Part shown: positions 7,764 to 17,391 of the stretch, one piece after another
How the letters are laid out: each line of letters starts with the position of its first letter
How positions within the stretch are numbered: the stretch's first letter is position 1
Assembly (NCBI GenBank): GCA_022844265.1
Contig: JALHMA010000003.1
Coordinates: forward strand, 1 to 60,793
DNA: 60,793 nucleotides
From: Saprospiraceae bacterium
GTDB lineage: Bacteria; Bacteroidota; Bacteroidia; Chitinophagales; Saprospiraceae
Reading direction: 5' to 3'
Notes under the pieces: generated by a model
The model's input: only the letters and a program-made list of their open reading frames with translations
The model's database searches: none
What the model was told of the DNA's origin: nothing
Made by a program: the position numbers and the translations under genes

Positions 7764-9314
7764 TCATGCGACTGGTTCAATGAAATTGATTCTCTCAACG
7801 GTGATGTTTCTCGTTTTCGCATTGCTCTCATAGTTCTTAATCAACTCCACCACATCATAATCTATGGATTTTGAATTGGTGCAGTCAATAATCACTTTTG
7901 AGTTTTCGGGAATTGCTTCCAACTCCCTTATCACGCTTGCTTTGTTGAAAAACGATACTTCTTCTGCCAAAATAAGGTGGTAGGTATTTATACCATTTTC
8001 GCTGGCAACAACTTCTTTCATGTAGTGGGAATTGCGGTAACTGTGGCGCAGGGCATAAAAACCGCCCATTATCATCCCCGCAATGATTCCAGTCAATAGG
8101 TCGGTCGATAAAATGACAATGACCGTGACCGTAAAAGGGACAAACTGCTCCCAGCCCAATTTGTACATTTGTTTGAAAAGGGCGGGTTTTGCTAGTTTGT
8201 AACCGACTATTAAAAGTATGGCTGCCAAACTTGCCAACGGTATCATGTTCAAAACGCTCGCTATTGTCATAGCACTTATCAACAAGAAAACACCGTGCAG
8301 GATGGCGGACATTTTTGTTCTGCCACCAAAAGAAATATTTGCCGTACTGCGAACAATTACCTGAGTGAGCGGCAGACCGCCAATCATGCCCGAAAGCACG
8401 TTGCCCAAACCTTGTGCTTTTAATTCTCTGTTGGTTGGCGTAACCCGCTTGTAGGGGTCAAGTTTGTCGGTGGCTTCCACACAAAGCAAGGTTTCAAGGC
8501 TGGCAACAATCGCCAAAACAAAAGCGATTTTCCAGACCTGCCAATTTGTGATTGCAGAAAAATCGGGCAACGTGAACTGGGCAAAAAAACCAGCCAGATT
8601 TTCGGGAACCGGGATGTTCACCACTTGGTCGGCAGCCAAACTAAAATCCAATGTGCCGTTTTGGTAGAGGTAATTCATCACAATACCCAAGACCACTACT
8701 ACGAGCGGACCGTTTAACATACCAAAAATTTTGTGTTTTTGGGTCAATACTTTATCCCAAAGTATGAGTATGCCCAATGAGATGGCTGCAATTAGCAAAG
8801 CCCCCGGTGTCATAAACTCCAGAGCCTTAAAAATCTCGGAAAAGGTGGTTTCACCGTCTCTTTGCAAAAACGAATCATCGCCTACTGGGTCTTTGTCCCA
8901 GCCCAGGGCGTGCGGAATCTGTTTTAAGATGATTAACAGCCCGATGCCTGTCAGCATACCTTTGATGACGGACGAAGGGAAAAAGTAGGCAATAAAGCCT
9001 GCCTTGGCATACCCTAACCCCAACTGGATGATGCCCGCCAAAACCACCGCAAGCAAAAACGCCTCCCATGAACCTCCAAGCGTGGCTATGGAAGTCAATA
9101 CGATTACGGCAAGACCTGCTGCCGGACCACTTACGCCCAATGGCGAACCGCTGGCTACCCCAACCACAATGCCTCCAATAATGCCCGCAATGATGCCCGC
9201 AAACAAAGGTGCGCCCGATGCGAGTGCGATGCCCAGACACAAGGGGACGGCGACGAAAAACACGACGATACTGGCTGGCAGGTCGTGCTTGATTTCACTA
9301 AAATATTTTTTCAT
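7764..9314 (-). CDS. SulP family inorganic anion (bicarbonate/sulfate) transporter
   Basis: MKKYFSEIKHDLPASIVVFFVAVPLCLGIALASGAPLFAGIIAGIIGG...; polytopic, SulP signature; small C-terminal STAS-like region. Confidence 0.92.
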   Translation of the reverse strand: MKKYFSEIKHDLPASIVVFFVAVPLCLGIALASGAPLFAGIIAGIIGGIVVGVASGSPLGVSGPAAGLAVIVLTSIATLGGSWEAFLLAVVLAGIIQLGLGYAKAGFIAYFFPSSVIKGMLTGIGLLIILKQIPHALGWDKDPVGDDSFLQRDGETTFSEIFKALEFMTPGALLIAAISLGILILWDKVLTQKHKIFGMLNGPLVVVVLGIVMNYLYQNGTLDFSLAADQVVNIPVPENLAGFFAQFTLPDFSAITNWQVWKIAFVLAIVASLETLLCVEATDKLDPYKRVTPTNRELKAQGLGNVLSGMIGGLPLTQVIVRSTANISFGGRTKMSAILHGVFLLISAMTIASVLNMIPLASLAAILLIVGYKLAKPALFKQMYKLGWEQFVPFTVTVIVILSTDLLTGIIAGMIMGGFYALRHSYRNSHYMKEVVASENGINTYHLILAEEVSFFNKASVIRELEAIPENSKVIIDCTNSKSIDYDVVELIKNYESNAKTRNITVERINFIEPVA

Positions 9315-9466
9315 CTTTTCATCTTTTAATTTTTGCTCCGGCAAAGGTAGTGAAATAATTTTGAATGATAGTAATACTATGTCATAAAATTGTAAAAATA
9401 ATTTTTGCAAACAGTATTACTATTTTGAACAACAAAATCACTACCTTTGCGGAAACGTCTTTTGAT

Positions 9467-10138
9467 ATGGATTTTCAAGTAACATTCAAGATAAACGAAA
9501 AAATATTTTTGCGAGACCCGGAAAGTAGCGAGGTCGGAAAGCAAATCGTAAAAAATGCGATAGACCTAATTTACCAATTAGGTCTCGAACAATTTACATT
9601 CAAAAAACTGGCTGTGGAAATTAACAGTACAGAGGCTACCATTTACAGGTACTTTGAAAACAAACACCGTCTTTTGCTCTACATCCTAAATTGGTACTGG
9701 TGCTACATGGAGTTTTTGGTCATGCTCAAATTGCAAAACGTAGCCGATAAAAAAGAGAAATTAAGACTGGTTGTAGAGTTGTTGACCCATGAATTGCCTG
9801 AAAGTTCAGGTAAATTTGACTATAACAAAAAGTATCTGAACCAAATAGTAATAACCGAAGGCAGTAAAGTGTATTTGGTCAAAGAGGTGTCTGAAATAAA
9901 TAAGGGCGAAGTTTTTAAGCCCTACAAAGATTTGTGTGCAAAAATTGCGGAGGTTATTTCAGAGTATAACCCAGCGTATAAATATCCAAGGTCGTTAAGT
10001 ACCACATTGATAGAAACATCGCACCATCAGCAATATTTTAGTGCCTATTTGCCCAGATTAACAGATGCCACTCCAACAAACAAGGAAGAATTCACAAGCC
10101 AGTTTTTGGAGGATTTTTTGTTTAAGGTCCTGATTTAG
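9467..10138 (+). CDS. TetR family transcriptional regulator
   Basis: Helix-turn-helix AIDLIYQLGLEQFTFKKLAVEINSTEATIYRYFENKHRLL; divergent from sulP. Confidence 0.8.
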   Translation: MDFQVTFKINEKIFLRDPESSEVGKQIVKNAIDLIYQLGLEQFTFKKLAVEINSTEATIYRYFENKHRLLLYILNWYWCYMEFLVMLKLQNVADKKEKLRLVVELLTHELPESSGKFDYNKKYLNQIVITEGSKVYLVKEVSEINKGEVFKPYKDLCAKIAEVISEYNPAYKYPRSLSTTLIETSHHQQYFSAYLPRLTDATPTNKEEFTSQFLEDFLFKVLI

Positions 10139-10302
10139 TGTAGTATTTGTGTATTGATTATTGTCAACTACATGCATGACAATAATCATAAAAACTCCTT
10201 TCTAAACGGGTGCTTCTTTGTTGAGAAAAGAGTGTTGGCGATGTTTCCTTGGGCGATGTAGCAAGAAACGTCTTCGGCAAAATCATAAAAACATTCCCCT
10301 TT

Positions 10303-11106
10303 ATGTCACTCCTCATTGTCCCCATTGATTATTCCGCAAATGCGGAAAAAGCGCTTGACGCTGCGCTTTTGCTGGCGCAACAGACGGGAAGCCAGGTCGA
10401 GCTGCTCCACGTAATAGATTTGACAGCGTTCTCGGGGATGCCCAAAATCCTAGAGATGGTCATGAACGACCGTAAGGATGAAGAGGCAAATCTAAAGAAC
10501 CTCGCCCTTGAGCGCATCGCTGCGCTCGGCATTGAGCCAGGCATCCGTTGGCGGGTCAAGTTGATTTATACCACCGAGAATTTTTTCGACGGCATCATAA
10601 AGCGTTTCAAACAGGCAAAAGCAAAACTGGTCGTGATGGGCACACATGGCGTAACCGGGCTGGTAGATAAAATATTCGGCAGCAACACTGCCAACTTAAT
10701 TGGCAAGGCGAAAGTCCCTGTGCTGGCAATTCCGCCACAATGGTCACCTTCCACGTTGCTGAAACTGTCTGTTTGCGTCACACCGGAGCAGGTCTCCCGC
10801 CATGGAAAGCTTGCCAGTAAATGGGGCGATTGGTTCAAATGCGAGACGGAAGCCTTTTATATCACCGCCCTGCCATTCACAGGGCAAGGCGCAAAAAGTC
10901 CCATTCCTTTGAAGATAGTCCCTTCGCCCATCGAAACACCGCTTTACGAGGATTTAGTCGAATTCAGCAAAGGGCTGAAAAACGAAGCACTGCTCATGTT
11001 CGTGCATGAGCGCTCCTTTTTTAAGAAAATCATTGACTACAGCATCACGGAGAAGGTTGCCGGGCTTATCGAAATACCCTTGCTTGCACTGCCAGTCAGA
11101 AAATAA
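10303..11106 (+). CDS. Universal stress protein (UspA-like)
   Basis: MSLLIVPIDYSANAEKALDAAL...LVVMGTHGVTG. Confidence 0.88.
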   Translation: MSLLIVPIDYSANAEKALDAALLLAQQTGSQVELLHVIDLTAFSGMPKILEMVMNDRKDEEANLKNLALERIAALGIEPGIRWRVKLIYTTENFFDGIIKRFKQAKAKLVVMGTHGVTGLVDKIFGSNTANLIGKAKVPVLAIPPQWSPSTLLKLSVCVTPEQVSRHGKLASKWGDWFKCETEAFYITALPFTGQGAKSPIPLKIVPSPIETPLYEDLVEFSKGLKNEALLMFVHERSFFKKIIDYSITEKVAGLIEIPLLALPVRK

Positions 11107-11250
11107 ATCCGATGCCTAAAAAATTATTCGCCATCTGCTAAAACAACATAGGATTGCAGGTATTCACTGATCGTTAAAAAAATAGCTGATGATGTTACCC
11201 TTGGGCAATGTACCAAGAAGCGTCAAAGCGAATGCAAAAATCATTGAATC

Positions 11251-12048
11251 ATGTCAATACTCATTGTTCCCATAGACTTTTCACCAAATGCGGAGAATGC
11301 CCTTGATCAGGCGCTCCTGCTCGCCCACCAGACGGGCGACAGCGTCGAGTTGCTCCATGCAGTAGAACTGGAGCAGGCTGATTCCATATATTTCAAGATG
11401 AAAATAATGGAAGAGATTAGCAACGCCGAAGCAAGACTGAAAAGCCTTGCCTTCAGGCGAATAAGAGCGCTCGACCTGCCGGGAAACATCAACTGGCAGG
11501 TTTCGGTACATTATTCTGACAACCTCGCAGCAAGCATCGAAGAGAGGTTTCACCAGTTGTCCGCAAGGCTCGTCGTCATGGGCACTGCTGGCATCAACAG
11601 TTGGACGGACCGGATTATCGGTAGCACCACCTCGGCTTTGGTGGGCAAGGCGGTCGTTCCGGTGCTCGTCATCCCTGCCGGTTGGGCCCCCAAACCGCTC
11701 AAAAAACTTTCCGTTTGCCTGACGCCCGCCCAGGTTGCCGATGCCGAAGCGCAACTAAGGGAGTGGAGCAACTGGATGGGGAGCGAACTGGAAGGCTTTT
11801 ATTTCACTGCAGTGCCGGGCGAGCGGTACGTCGGGAAATGCTCCTTCCCGGTGACGGCCATCCCGGACCCTATCGAAACGCCGCTGTACCAAGACCTCGT
11901 GGCGTTCAGTTGGGCACTGGAAGAAGGGGCTTTAGTCATGTTCGTTCACGGGCGTTCCTTTTTTGATAAAATATTCGATAGCAGCACCACGGAGCAGGTT
12001 GCCGCTCGCATCGGGGTGCCCTTGCTTGCGCTTCCTGCCAGAAAATAA
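11251..12048 (+). CDS. Universal stress protein (UspA-like)
   Basis: MSILIVPIDFSPNAENALDQAL...LVVMGTAGINS; paralog of 10303-11106. Confidence 0.88.
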   Translation: MSILIVPIDFSPNAENALDQALLLAHQTGDSVELLHAVELEQADSIYFKMKIMEEISNAEARLKSLAFRRIRALDLPGNINWQVSVHYSDNLAASIEERFHQLSARLVVMGTAGINSWTDRIIGSTTSALVGKAVVPVLVIPAGWAPKPLKKLSVCLTPAQVADAEAQLREWSNWMGSELEGFYFTAVPGERYVGKCSFPVTAIPDPIETPLYQDLVAFSWALEEGALVMFVHGRSFFDKIFDSSTTEQVAARIGVPLLALPARK

Positions 12049-12089
12049 TTGCAGCGACTGGCATACACCGCTGAACTAAAAAAACAAAA

Positions 12090-12845
12090 ATGGCAACAAA
12101 TTTCAAAAACAAGGTAGCCCTCATCACAGGCGGCTCATTCGGAATCGGCAGGGCTACTGCCGTTGCATTTGCAAGGAGCGGGGCGAAGGTCGCTATCGCG
12201 GACTGGGAGATGTGCGGCAAAACGCTCGACCTTATCAAAGCCGCTGGGGGCGAAACCATTTTTATTCTATGCGACGTGTCGAAAGCGAAGGACGTAAAGG
12301 CGGCGGTGAAAAAAACCGTTGCCACTTTCGGGCGATTGGATTTCGCCTTCAACAATGCGGGCATAGAAGGGGCGATGGCTTCCACGCAGGAAGCCACGGA
12401 AGAAAACTGGGACAAAACCATTGACGTAAACCTGAAAGGAGTTTGGCTGTGCATGAAATACGAGATACCGGAAATGCTCAAACAGGGCAAAGGCGTCATC
12501 GTCAACTGTGCATCCATTGCCGGAGTGGAAGGCTTTCCCGGTTTGTCGGCTTACGTTGCAGCGAAACATGGCATAATCGGTTTGACCAAAACGGTAGCGC
12601 TGGAATATGCCCAAAACGGTATCAAGGTAAACGCTGTTTGCCCCAGGGCGACGAACACGCCAATGAATGACAGGATGGCAAGAAAAATGAAGAAAACGGA
12701 AAAACGGTTTGATGCCATGCAACCAATCGGATGGCTTGTGGAGCCGGAAGATGTTGCCGATGCGGTGCTGTGGCTTTGTTCCGATGAGGCATCGTTCACG
12801 ACCGGCAATGCAATGGTAGTGGAAGGAGCTTGGATTGCGCAGTAA
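12090..12845 (+). CDS. SDR family oxidoreductase
   Basis: NKVALITGGSFGIGRATAVAFARSGA, NNAGIEG, YVAAKH. Confidence 0.9.
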   Translation: MATNFKNKVALITGGSFGIGRATAVAFARSGAKVAIADWEMCGKTLDLIKAAGGETIFILCDVSKAKDVKAAVKKTVATFGRLDFAFNNAGIEGAMASTQEATEENWDKTIDVNLKGVWLCMKYEIPEMLKQGKGVIVNCASIAGVEGFPGLSAYVAAKHGIIGLTKTVALEYAQNGIKVNAVCPRATNTPMNDRMARKMKKTEKRFDAMQPIGWLVEPEDVADAVLWLCSDEASFTTGNAMVVEGAWIAQ

Positions 12846-13027
12846 ACAACCACCTGCAAAGCAGGTTATGTTCCGCTACCGTTCCGCAGAAACGGCATCC
12901 AGATTGCAAAAGATACCGTTCCTATGGGATGGCGCAAAATTTTCTTTGGCGATTCTATAAAGATGACGTACGTACGGAACGATTCGCCAGAGTGTTCAAA
13001 GTCTAATTAACTTAAAAAATAAAAAAA

Positions 13028-13783
13028 ATGTCAACAAATTTCAAAAACAAGGTAGCCCTCATCACAGGCGGCTCATTCGGAATCGGCAAAGCTACTGCGA
13101 TTGCTTTTGCAAAAAATGGAGCTAAAGTTATAATTGCGGATTGGGTAGAAGATGATGAAACGCTCAATGCCATCAAGGCACTTGGAGGTGAAGTAATCTT
13201 TATTAAATGCGATGTATCAAAAACGGAAGATGTGAAAGCAATGGTAGAAAAAACAATTGCCACTTTTGGAAGGTTAGACTATGCCTTCAACAACGCAGGC
13301 ATTGAAGGAGTGATGGGGACAACACATGAGTGTACAGAAGAGAACTGGGATAAAACCATTGGCGTTAATCTCAAGGGTATTTGGCTCTGCATGAAAAATG
13401 AAATTCCTGAAATGCTTAAGCAAGGCAAAGGGGTGATTATTAACTGTGCATCTATTGCCGGACTAGTAGGTTTTCCGGGTCTGCCTGCCTATGTAGCATC
13501 TAAACATGGCATAATAGGATTAACAAAAACAGCTGCATTAGAATACGCTAAACTCGGAATCAGGGTTAATGCTGTTTGTCCCGGAGCAATAAAAACCCCA
13601 ATGATTGACAGGATTACAGGAAACAAAAAAGAAGTGGAAGAACAATTTGCCGGCATGGAACCCATTGGACGACTTGGACAGCCCGAAGAAGTTGCCAATG
13701 CTGTGCTGTGGATGTGCTCAGATGAAGCATCTTTTGTTACCGGACACGCAATGGCAGTAGATGGCGCTTGGACAGCGCAATAA
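13028..13783 (+). CDS. SDR family oxidoreductase (paralog)
   Basis: NKVALITGGSFGIGKATAIAFAKNGA, NNAGIEG, YVASKH. Confidence 0.9.
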   Translation: MSTNFKNKVALITGGSFGIGKATAIAFAKNGAKVIIADWVEDDETLNAIKALGGEVIFIKCDVSKTEDVKAMVEKTIATFGRLDYAFNNAGIEGVMGTTHECTEENWDKTIGVNLKGIWLCMKNEIPEMLKQGKGVIINCASIAGLVGFPGLPAYVASKHGIIGLTKTAALEYAKLGIRVNAVCPGAIKTPMIDRITGNKKEVEEQFAGMEPIGRLGQPEEVANAVLWMCSDEASFVTGHAMAVDGAWTAQ

Positions 13784-13818
13784 AACTATTTTTGCATCAA
13801 AATAAAAAATTATTCACC

Positions 13819-14625
13819 ATGATGACAGTACTCGTGCCAACCGACTTCTCGAACTCCGCAAAAGCGGCGATAGAGTATGCCGCCATGCTGGCGCAAGAAG
13901 CCCGGGCGAAAATAATCTTGTTCCATGCCATTCCAAAAAGAGGGGGCGTCCTGAAGGACATAGACGGCTATTGGACTTCAAGAAATCAGCGACGCCTGAA
14001 AAGAATGGCGAACGCATTGATACGGAACGGACTGCCCCCTGCTTCCGTGGACTTCAGGGTCGTGCATGATTTCCCGCTAAGAAAAGCGGTCAATAATTAC
14101 CTCTCGGAGAACAACGTCAATCTGGTGGTGATGGGCGCAAAAGGCGAAACCAACGACCCCGGCGTCTGGCTGGGCGGCTCGGCTGCCGAAATGGTCGAGC
14201 AAACGGGGCTGCCCGTCATCACCGTTCCCAAAGGAGCGAAAAAAGCGAAGCCACAGCATATCGTTTATGCCTCCGACCTGCAAAACATCGAGCGGGAAGT
14301 GCTTTCGCTTGCCTCGTTCGCCAGCCAGTTCAATGCCCGCCTGCACGTGGTTCATGTGCAAACTACTCCTCCCGAAAAAGCACTCGACCTGACCAGTTTG
14401 CAGAAAAAGCTCGTCAAAAAGACGGGGTACGACAACTTGGCGGTCGTTATGCTTGGGAACCCGGACATCGAGCAGGCAATTGATTATTATTGCTCAGCCA
14501 ACCAGGCTGATTTGCTCGTCCTGTTCAAGCACACCAGGGGCTTCTTCGAAGACCTGTTCCACCGAAGCATCACGAAGTCCATTTCTTATCAAACCAAGAC
14601 AGCCTTGCTGGTTGTCAAGGATTAA
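13819..14625 (+). CDS. Universal stress protein (UspA-like)
   Basis: MMTVLVPTDFSNSAKAAIEYAAMLAQEARAKIILFHA...LVVMGAKGET. Confidence 0.88.
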   Translation: MMTVLVPTDFSNSAKAAIEYAAMLAQEARAKIILFHAIPKRGGVLKDIDGYWTSRNQRRLKRMANALIRNGLPPASVDFRVVHDFPLRKAVNNYLSENNVNLVVMGAKGETNDPGVWLGGSAAEMVEQTGLPVITVPKGAKKAKPQHIVYASDLQNIEREVLSLASFASQFNARLHVVHVQTTPPEKALDLTSLQKKLVKKTGYDNLAVVMLGNPDIEQAIDYYCSANQADLLVLFKHTRGFFEDLFHRSITKSISYQTKTALLVVKD

Positions 14626-14637
14626 TGCCAGTCACTT

Positions 14638-15447
14638 ATGAACCTCCTCGTTCCAACCGATTTTTCCAACCCTTCCCATGCCGCTGCTCGGTATGCCGCC
14701 ATGCTGGTGAAAGAAACGGGGGCGAAAATCCTCCTGTTCCACGCCGCACCGAGGCGAGACCCCCTGCTGGAGAGAAGCAACGAATTCTGGGTAAACAAAG
14801 CCACCGGGGACTTGAAAAAACTGGAAGCTGATTTGATGGAGCAAGGCGTAAGCCCATCCGATTTGCGTTGCAAGGTGGTCCAACGGCATCCATTGTGGAA
14901 AGCGGTGGAAGAACTCGCATCGGAACAAGGCATCTCCCTCGTCGTCATGGGCACGAAGGGTGAAAGCAACAAGCCCGATATTTGGGTAGGCAAAACCGCT
15001 ATTGAAATCATGGAGGAGACCCGCCTGCCGGTCATCGTCGTGCCTGAGCGCGCAAAGATGGTAAAACCGAAATCCATCGTGTATGCCACCGACCTGGAGG
15101 ATGCCACGGCAGATGTGCAACAACTTATTTCTTTCGTGCGGTTGTTTGGCGCTCACCTCTATGTGCTGAACGTGGAAGTAGGCAATTCCCCCAAGGGCAT
15201 GAACAGGTCGGTGATGGAGTGGCGGCTGCGGGAAGATGCTTTGTACAATGCCATTTCGACCCACCAGGTGAAGGAAGAAACGGTAACGAAAGGCATTGAG
15301 AAATTTTGCAAGGCAAAAAAGGCGGATTTGGTCGTCATGTTCAGGCGCAGGCGGGGGCTATTCGAAAGAATCCTGCACCGGAGCATTACGAAAGACGTAT
15401 CTTACCAGACCAAAATCCCACTGCTGATTTTCAAACAAGGCTCATGA
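14638..15447 (+). CDS. Universal stress protein (UspA-like)
   Basis: MNLLVPTDFSNPSHAAARYAAMLVKETGAKILLFHA...LVVMGTKGES. Confidence 0.88.
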   Translation: MNLLVPTDFSNPSHAAARYAAMLVKETGAKILLFHAAPRRDPLLERSNEFWVNKATGDLKKLEADLMEQGVSPSDLRCKVVQRHPLWKAVEELASEQGISLVVMGTKGESNKPDIWVGKTAIEIMEETRLPVIVVPERAKMVKPKSIVYATDLEDATADVQQLISFVRLFGAHLYVLNVEVGNSPKGMNRSVMEWRLREDALYNAISTHQVKEETVTKGIEKFCKAKKADLVVMFRRRRGLFERILHRSITKDVSYQTKIPLLIFKQGS

Positions 15448-15536
15448 CCACAGCGATGATTGGTTTTCTGTTTTGCTTCCTGCTTGTGGCGGCTGTCACG
15501 TCCTTGCCGGAATCGGTGACGGGGGCAATACATTGA
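15444..15536 (+). pseudogene. Fragment resembling a Na+/Ca2+ exchanger (VAAVTSLPESVTGA segment)
   Basis: MIGFLFCFLLVAAVTSLPESVTGA matches VGLILMAAVTSLPELVTGI of the intact gene at 26475. Confidence 0.5.
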
Positions 15537-15537
15537 C

Positions 15538-15951
15538 GTGCTCCAACAGTTCAAGAAAAAACGCTGCTATTTTGGAATCGTCACCGACGAGTTCGGGGCT
15601 TTCGAGGGTGTGCTGACCTTGCACGATATTTCGGAAGCCTTGGTGGGCGACTTGCCAGACTCAGGCGACGAGCTTTCGGAAATCGTCCGCCGGGAGGACG
15701 GTTCGCTCCTCGTCAGCGGTAGCACGCTCGCTTCGCAACTCAACCAGTTCCTGGACGATGATTTCATCCCCGTTAACAATCCTTATTACCGCACCATAGC
15801 GGGTTTTGTTTTGCACGAACTGGAACACTTGCCAAAAGTGGGGGAGCATTTTGAATATGAGGGGCGAAAATTTGAGGTCATGGACATGGATGGGGCAAAA
15901 ATTGACAAGTTGCTGCTGACCCTAAACGACAACGACCGTGCATCTGGATAA
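15538..15951 (+). pseudogene. C-terminal fragment of HlyC/CorC family transporter-associated protein
   Basis: FGIVTDEFGAFEGVLTLHDISEALVGDLPD (CBS) plus CorC_HlyC-like tail; no membrane or N-terminal CBS region upstream. Confidence 0.65.
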
Positions 15952-16088
15952 GAGCACAACGTCTGCAGGGTTCCGGTTCCAAACCCTGTCAGCGTCATGC
16001 GACTGTAAACCGGGAAATGAAACATCCCAATTTTTCTTACACCTCCCGCAGTCTCCTAAATAGTTGCACTTTTTTTCAAGCAACCTAC

Positions 16089-16253
16089 ATGGCAATAAAC
16101 TTTGTGTTTTTCATCCTGTGCGCCGGATTGGTCGCCCTGAGCGGCATCCGGCTTACTTTTCACGGCGACCGCATTGCGGAGTTGAGCGGCTTCGGCAAAG
16201 GGCGTTGCAACAGGGCTTACTCCACCGGGTCAATGCGGGCGAGAAGTTTCTAA
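16089..16253 (+). pseudogene. N-terminal fragment of Na+/Ca2+ exchanger-like protein
   Basis: MAINFVFFILCAGLVALSGIRLTFHGDRIAELSGFG near-identical to the start of 26475-27470, then diverges and stops. Confidence 0.65.
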
Positions 16254-16300
16254 CCGATTTTCTTGGTTTGCCGTTTATTTGTGCCAAAAATCAGTTACAT

Positions 16301-17383
16301 ATGGTTGCACTAAAACTCATCGCCGGCCTCATGCTGCTCGTTGTGGGGGCCGAGGGCCTGGTCCGGGGCGCCTCGAAAATCGCAGCCGTCATCGGCATTT
16401 CACCACTGGTCATCGGACTCACCATCGTGGCCTTCGGCACCAGCTCGCCGGAACTGGCCGTGAGCATCGGCAGCGCACTGGAGGGCAAGGCCGACATCGC
16501 CCTCGGCAACGTGGTGGGCAGCAATATTTTCAACGTACTGTTCATCTTGGGCCTTTCTGCGCTCATCATTCCCTTGGTGGTTCATCAGCAGTTGGTACGC
16601 TTGGACGTGCCCATTATGATTGGCGCCAGCCTGTTGGTGATGCTTTTCGGTTGGGACGGTGCAGTTGTGTGGTGGGAGGGGGCGATACTTGTCGCCATCG
16701 GTGTCTGGTACACGGTGTTCCTCATCCGGCAGAGCCGGAAGGAAAAAAGCAAGGAGGTGCTGAAGGAATACAAAGAGGAGTACGCCGATGACGGCAACCC
16801 CAAGAACGACCGCATCTGGCTGCAAATCGCATTCGTGGTGGCAGGCCTGGCGCTGCTCGTGCTCGGCTCCCGCTTCCTGGTGGACAGCGCGGTGGCCATC
16901 GCCACATCGTTGGGCATGAGCGAACTCGTCATCGGCCTCACCATCATCGCGGCGGGCACCTCGCTGCCGGAGGTGGCCACATCGGTGCTCGCCAGCATCC
17001 GCAAGCAGGAGGACATCGCCGTCGGCAACGTGGTCGGCAGCAATATTTTCAATATCCTCATCATCCTCGGCCTCACCGCCATCATCGCCCCGGGCGGCGT
17101 GGCGGTGAACGCCACGGCCCTCAGCTTCGACATCCCGTTCATGATAGCCGTGGCGGTGGCCTGCCTGCCGCTGTTCTTCACGGGCTATCGCATTGACCGC
17201 TGGGAGGGCTTCGTGTTCCTTGGCTATTATGTGGCCTACACGGCCTATTTGATTTTGAAAAGTCAGGAGCATGCCTCGCTGGATGTGTTGAGGAGTGCTA
17301 TGATTTGGTTCGTGGTGCCGCTCACGGTGCTGACGCTGGTGGTGGTGACGCTGCGGGAAATGCGGCGGAAAAGGCGGGCTTGA
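16301..17383 (+). CDS. Calcium/sodium antiporter (CaCA, YrbG-like)
   Basis: Two inverted alpha-repeat motifs: IVAFGTSSPELAVSI..GNVVGSNIFN and IIAAGTSLPEVATSV..GNVVGSNIFN. Confidence 0.92.
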   Translation: MVALKLIAGLMLLVVGAEGLVRGASKIAAVIGISPLVIGLTIVAFGTSSPELAVSIGSALEGKADIALGNVVGSNIFNVLFILGLSALIIPLVVHQQLVRLDVPIMIGASLLVMLFGWDGAVVWWEGAILVAIGVWYTVFLIRQSRKEKSKEVLKEYKEEYADDGNPKNDRIWLQIAFVVAGLALLVLGSRFLVDSAVAIATSLGMSELVIGLTIIAAGTSLPEVATSVLASIRKQEDIAVGNVVGSNIFNILIILGLTAIIAPGGVAVNATALSFDIPFMIAVAVACLPLFFTGYRIDRWEGFVFLGYYVAYTAYLILKSQEHASLDVLRSAMIWFVVPLTVLTLVVVTLREMRRKRRA

Positions 17384-17391
17384 GGGGGGCC

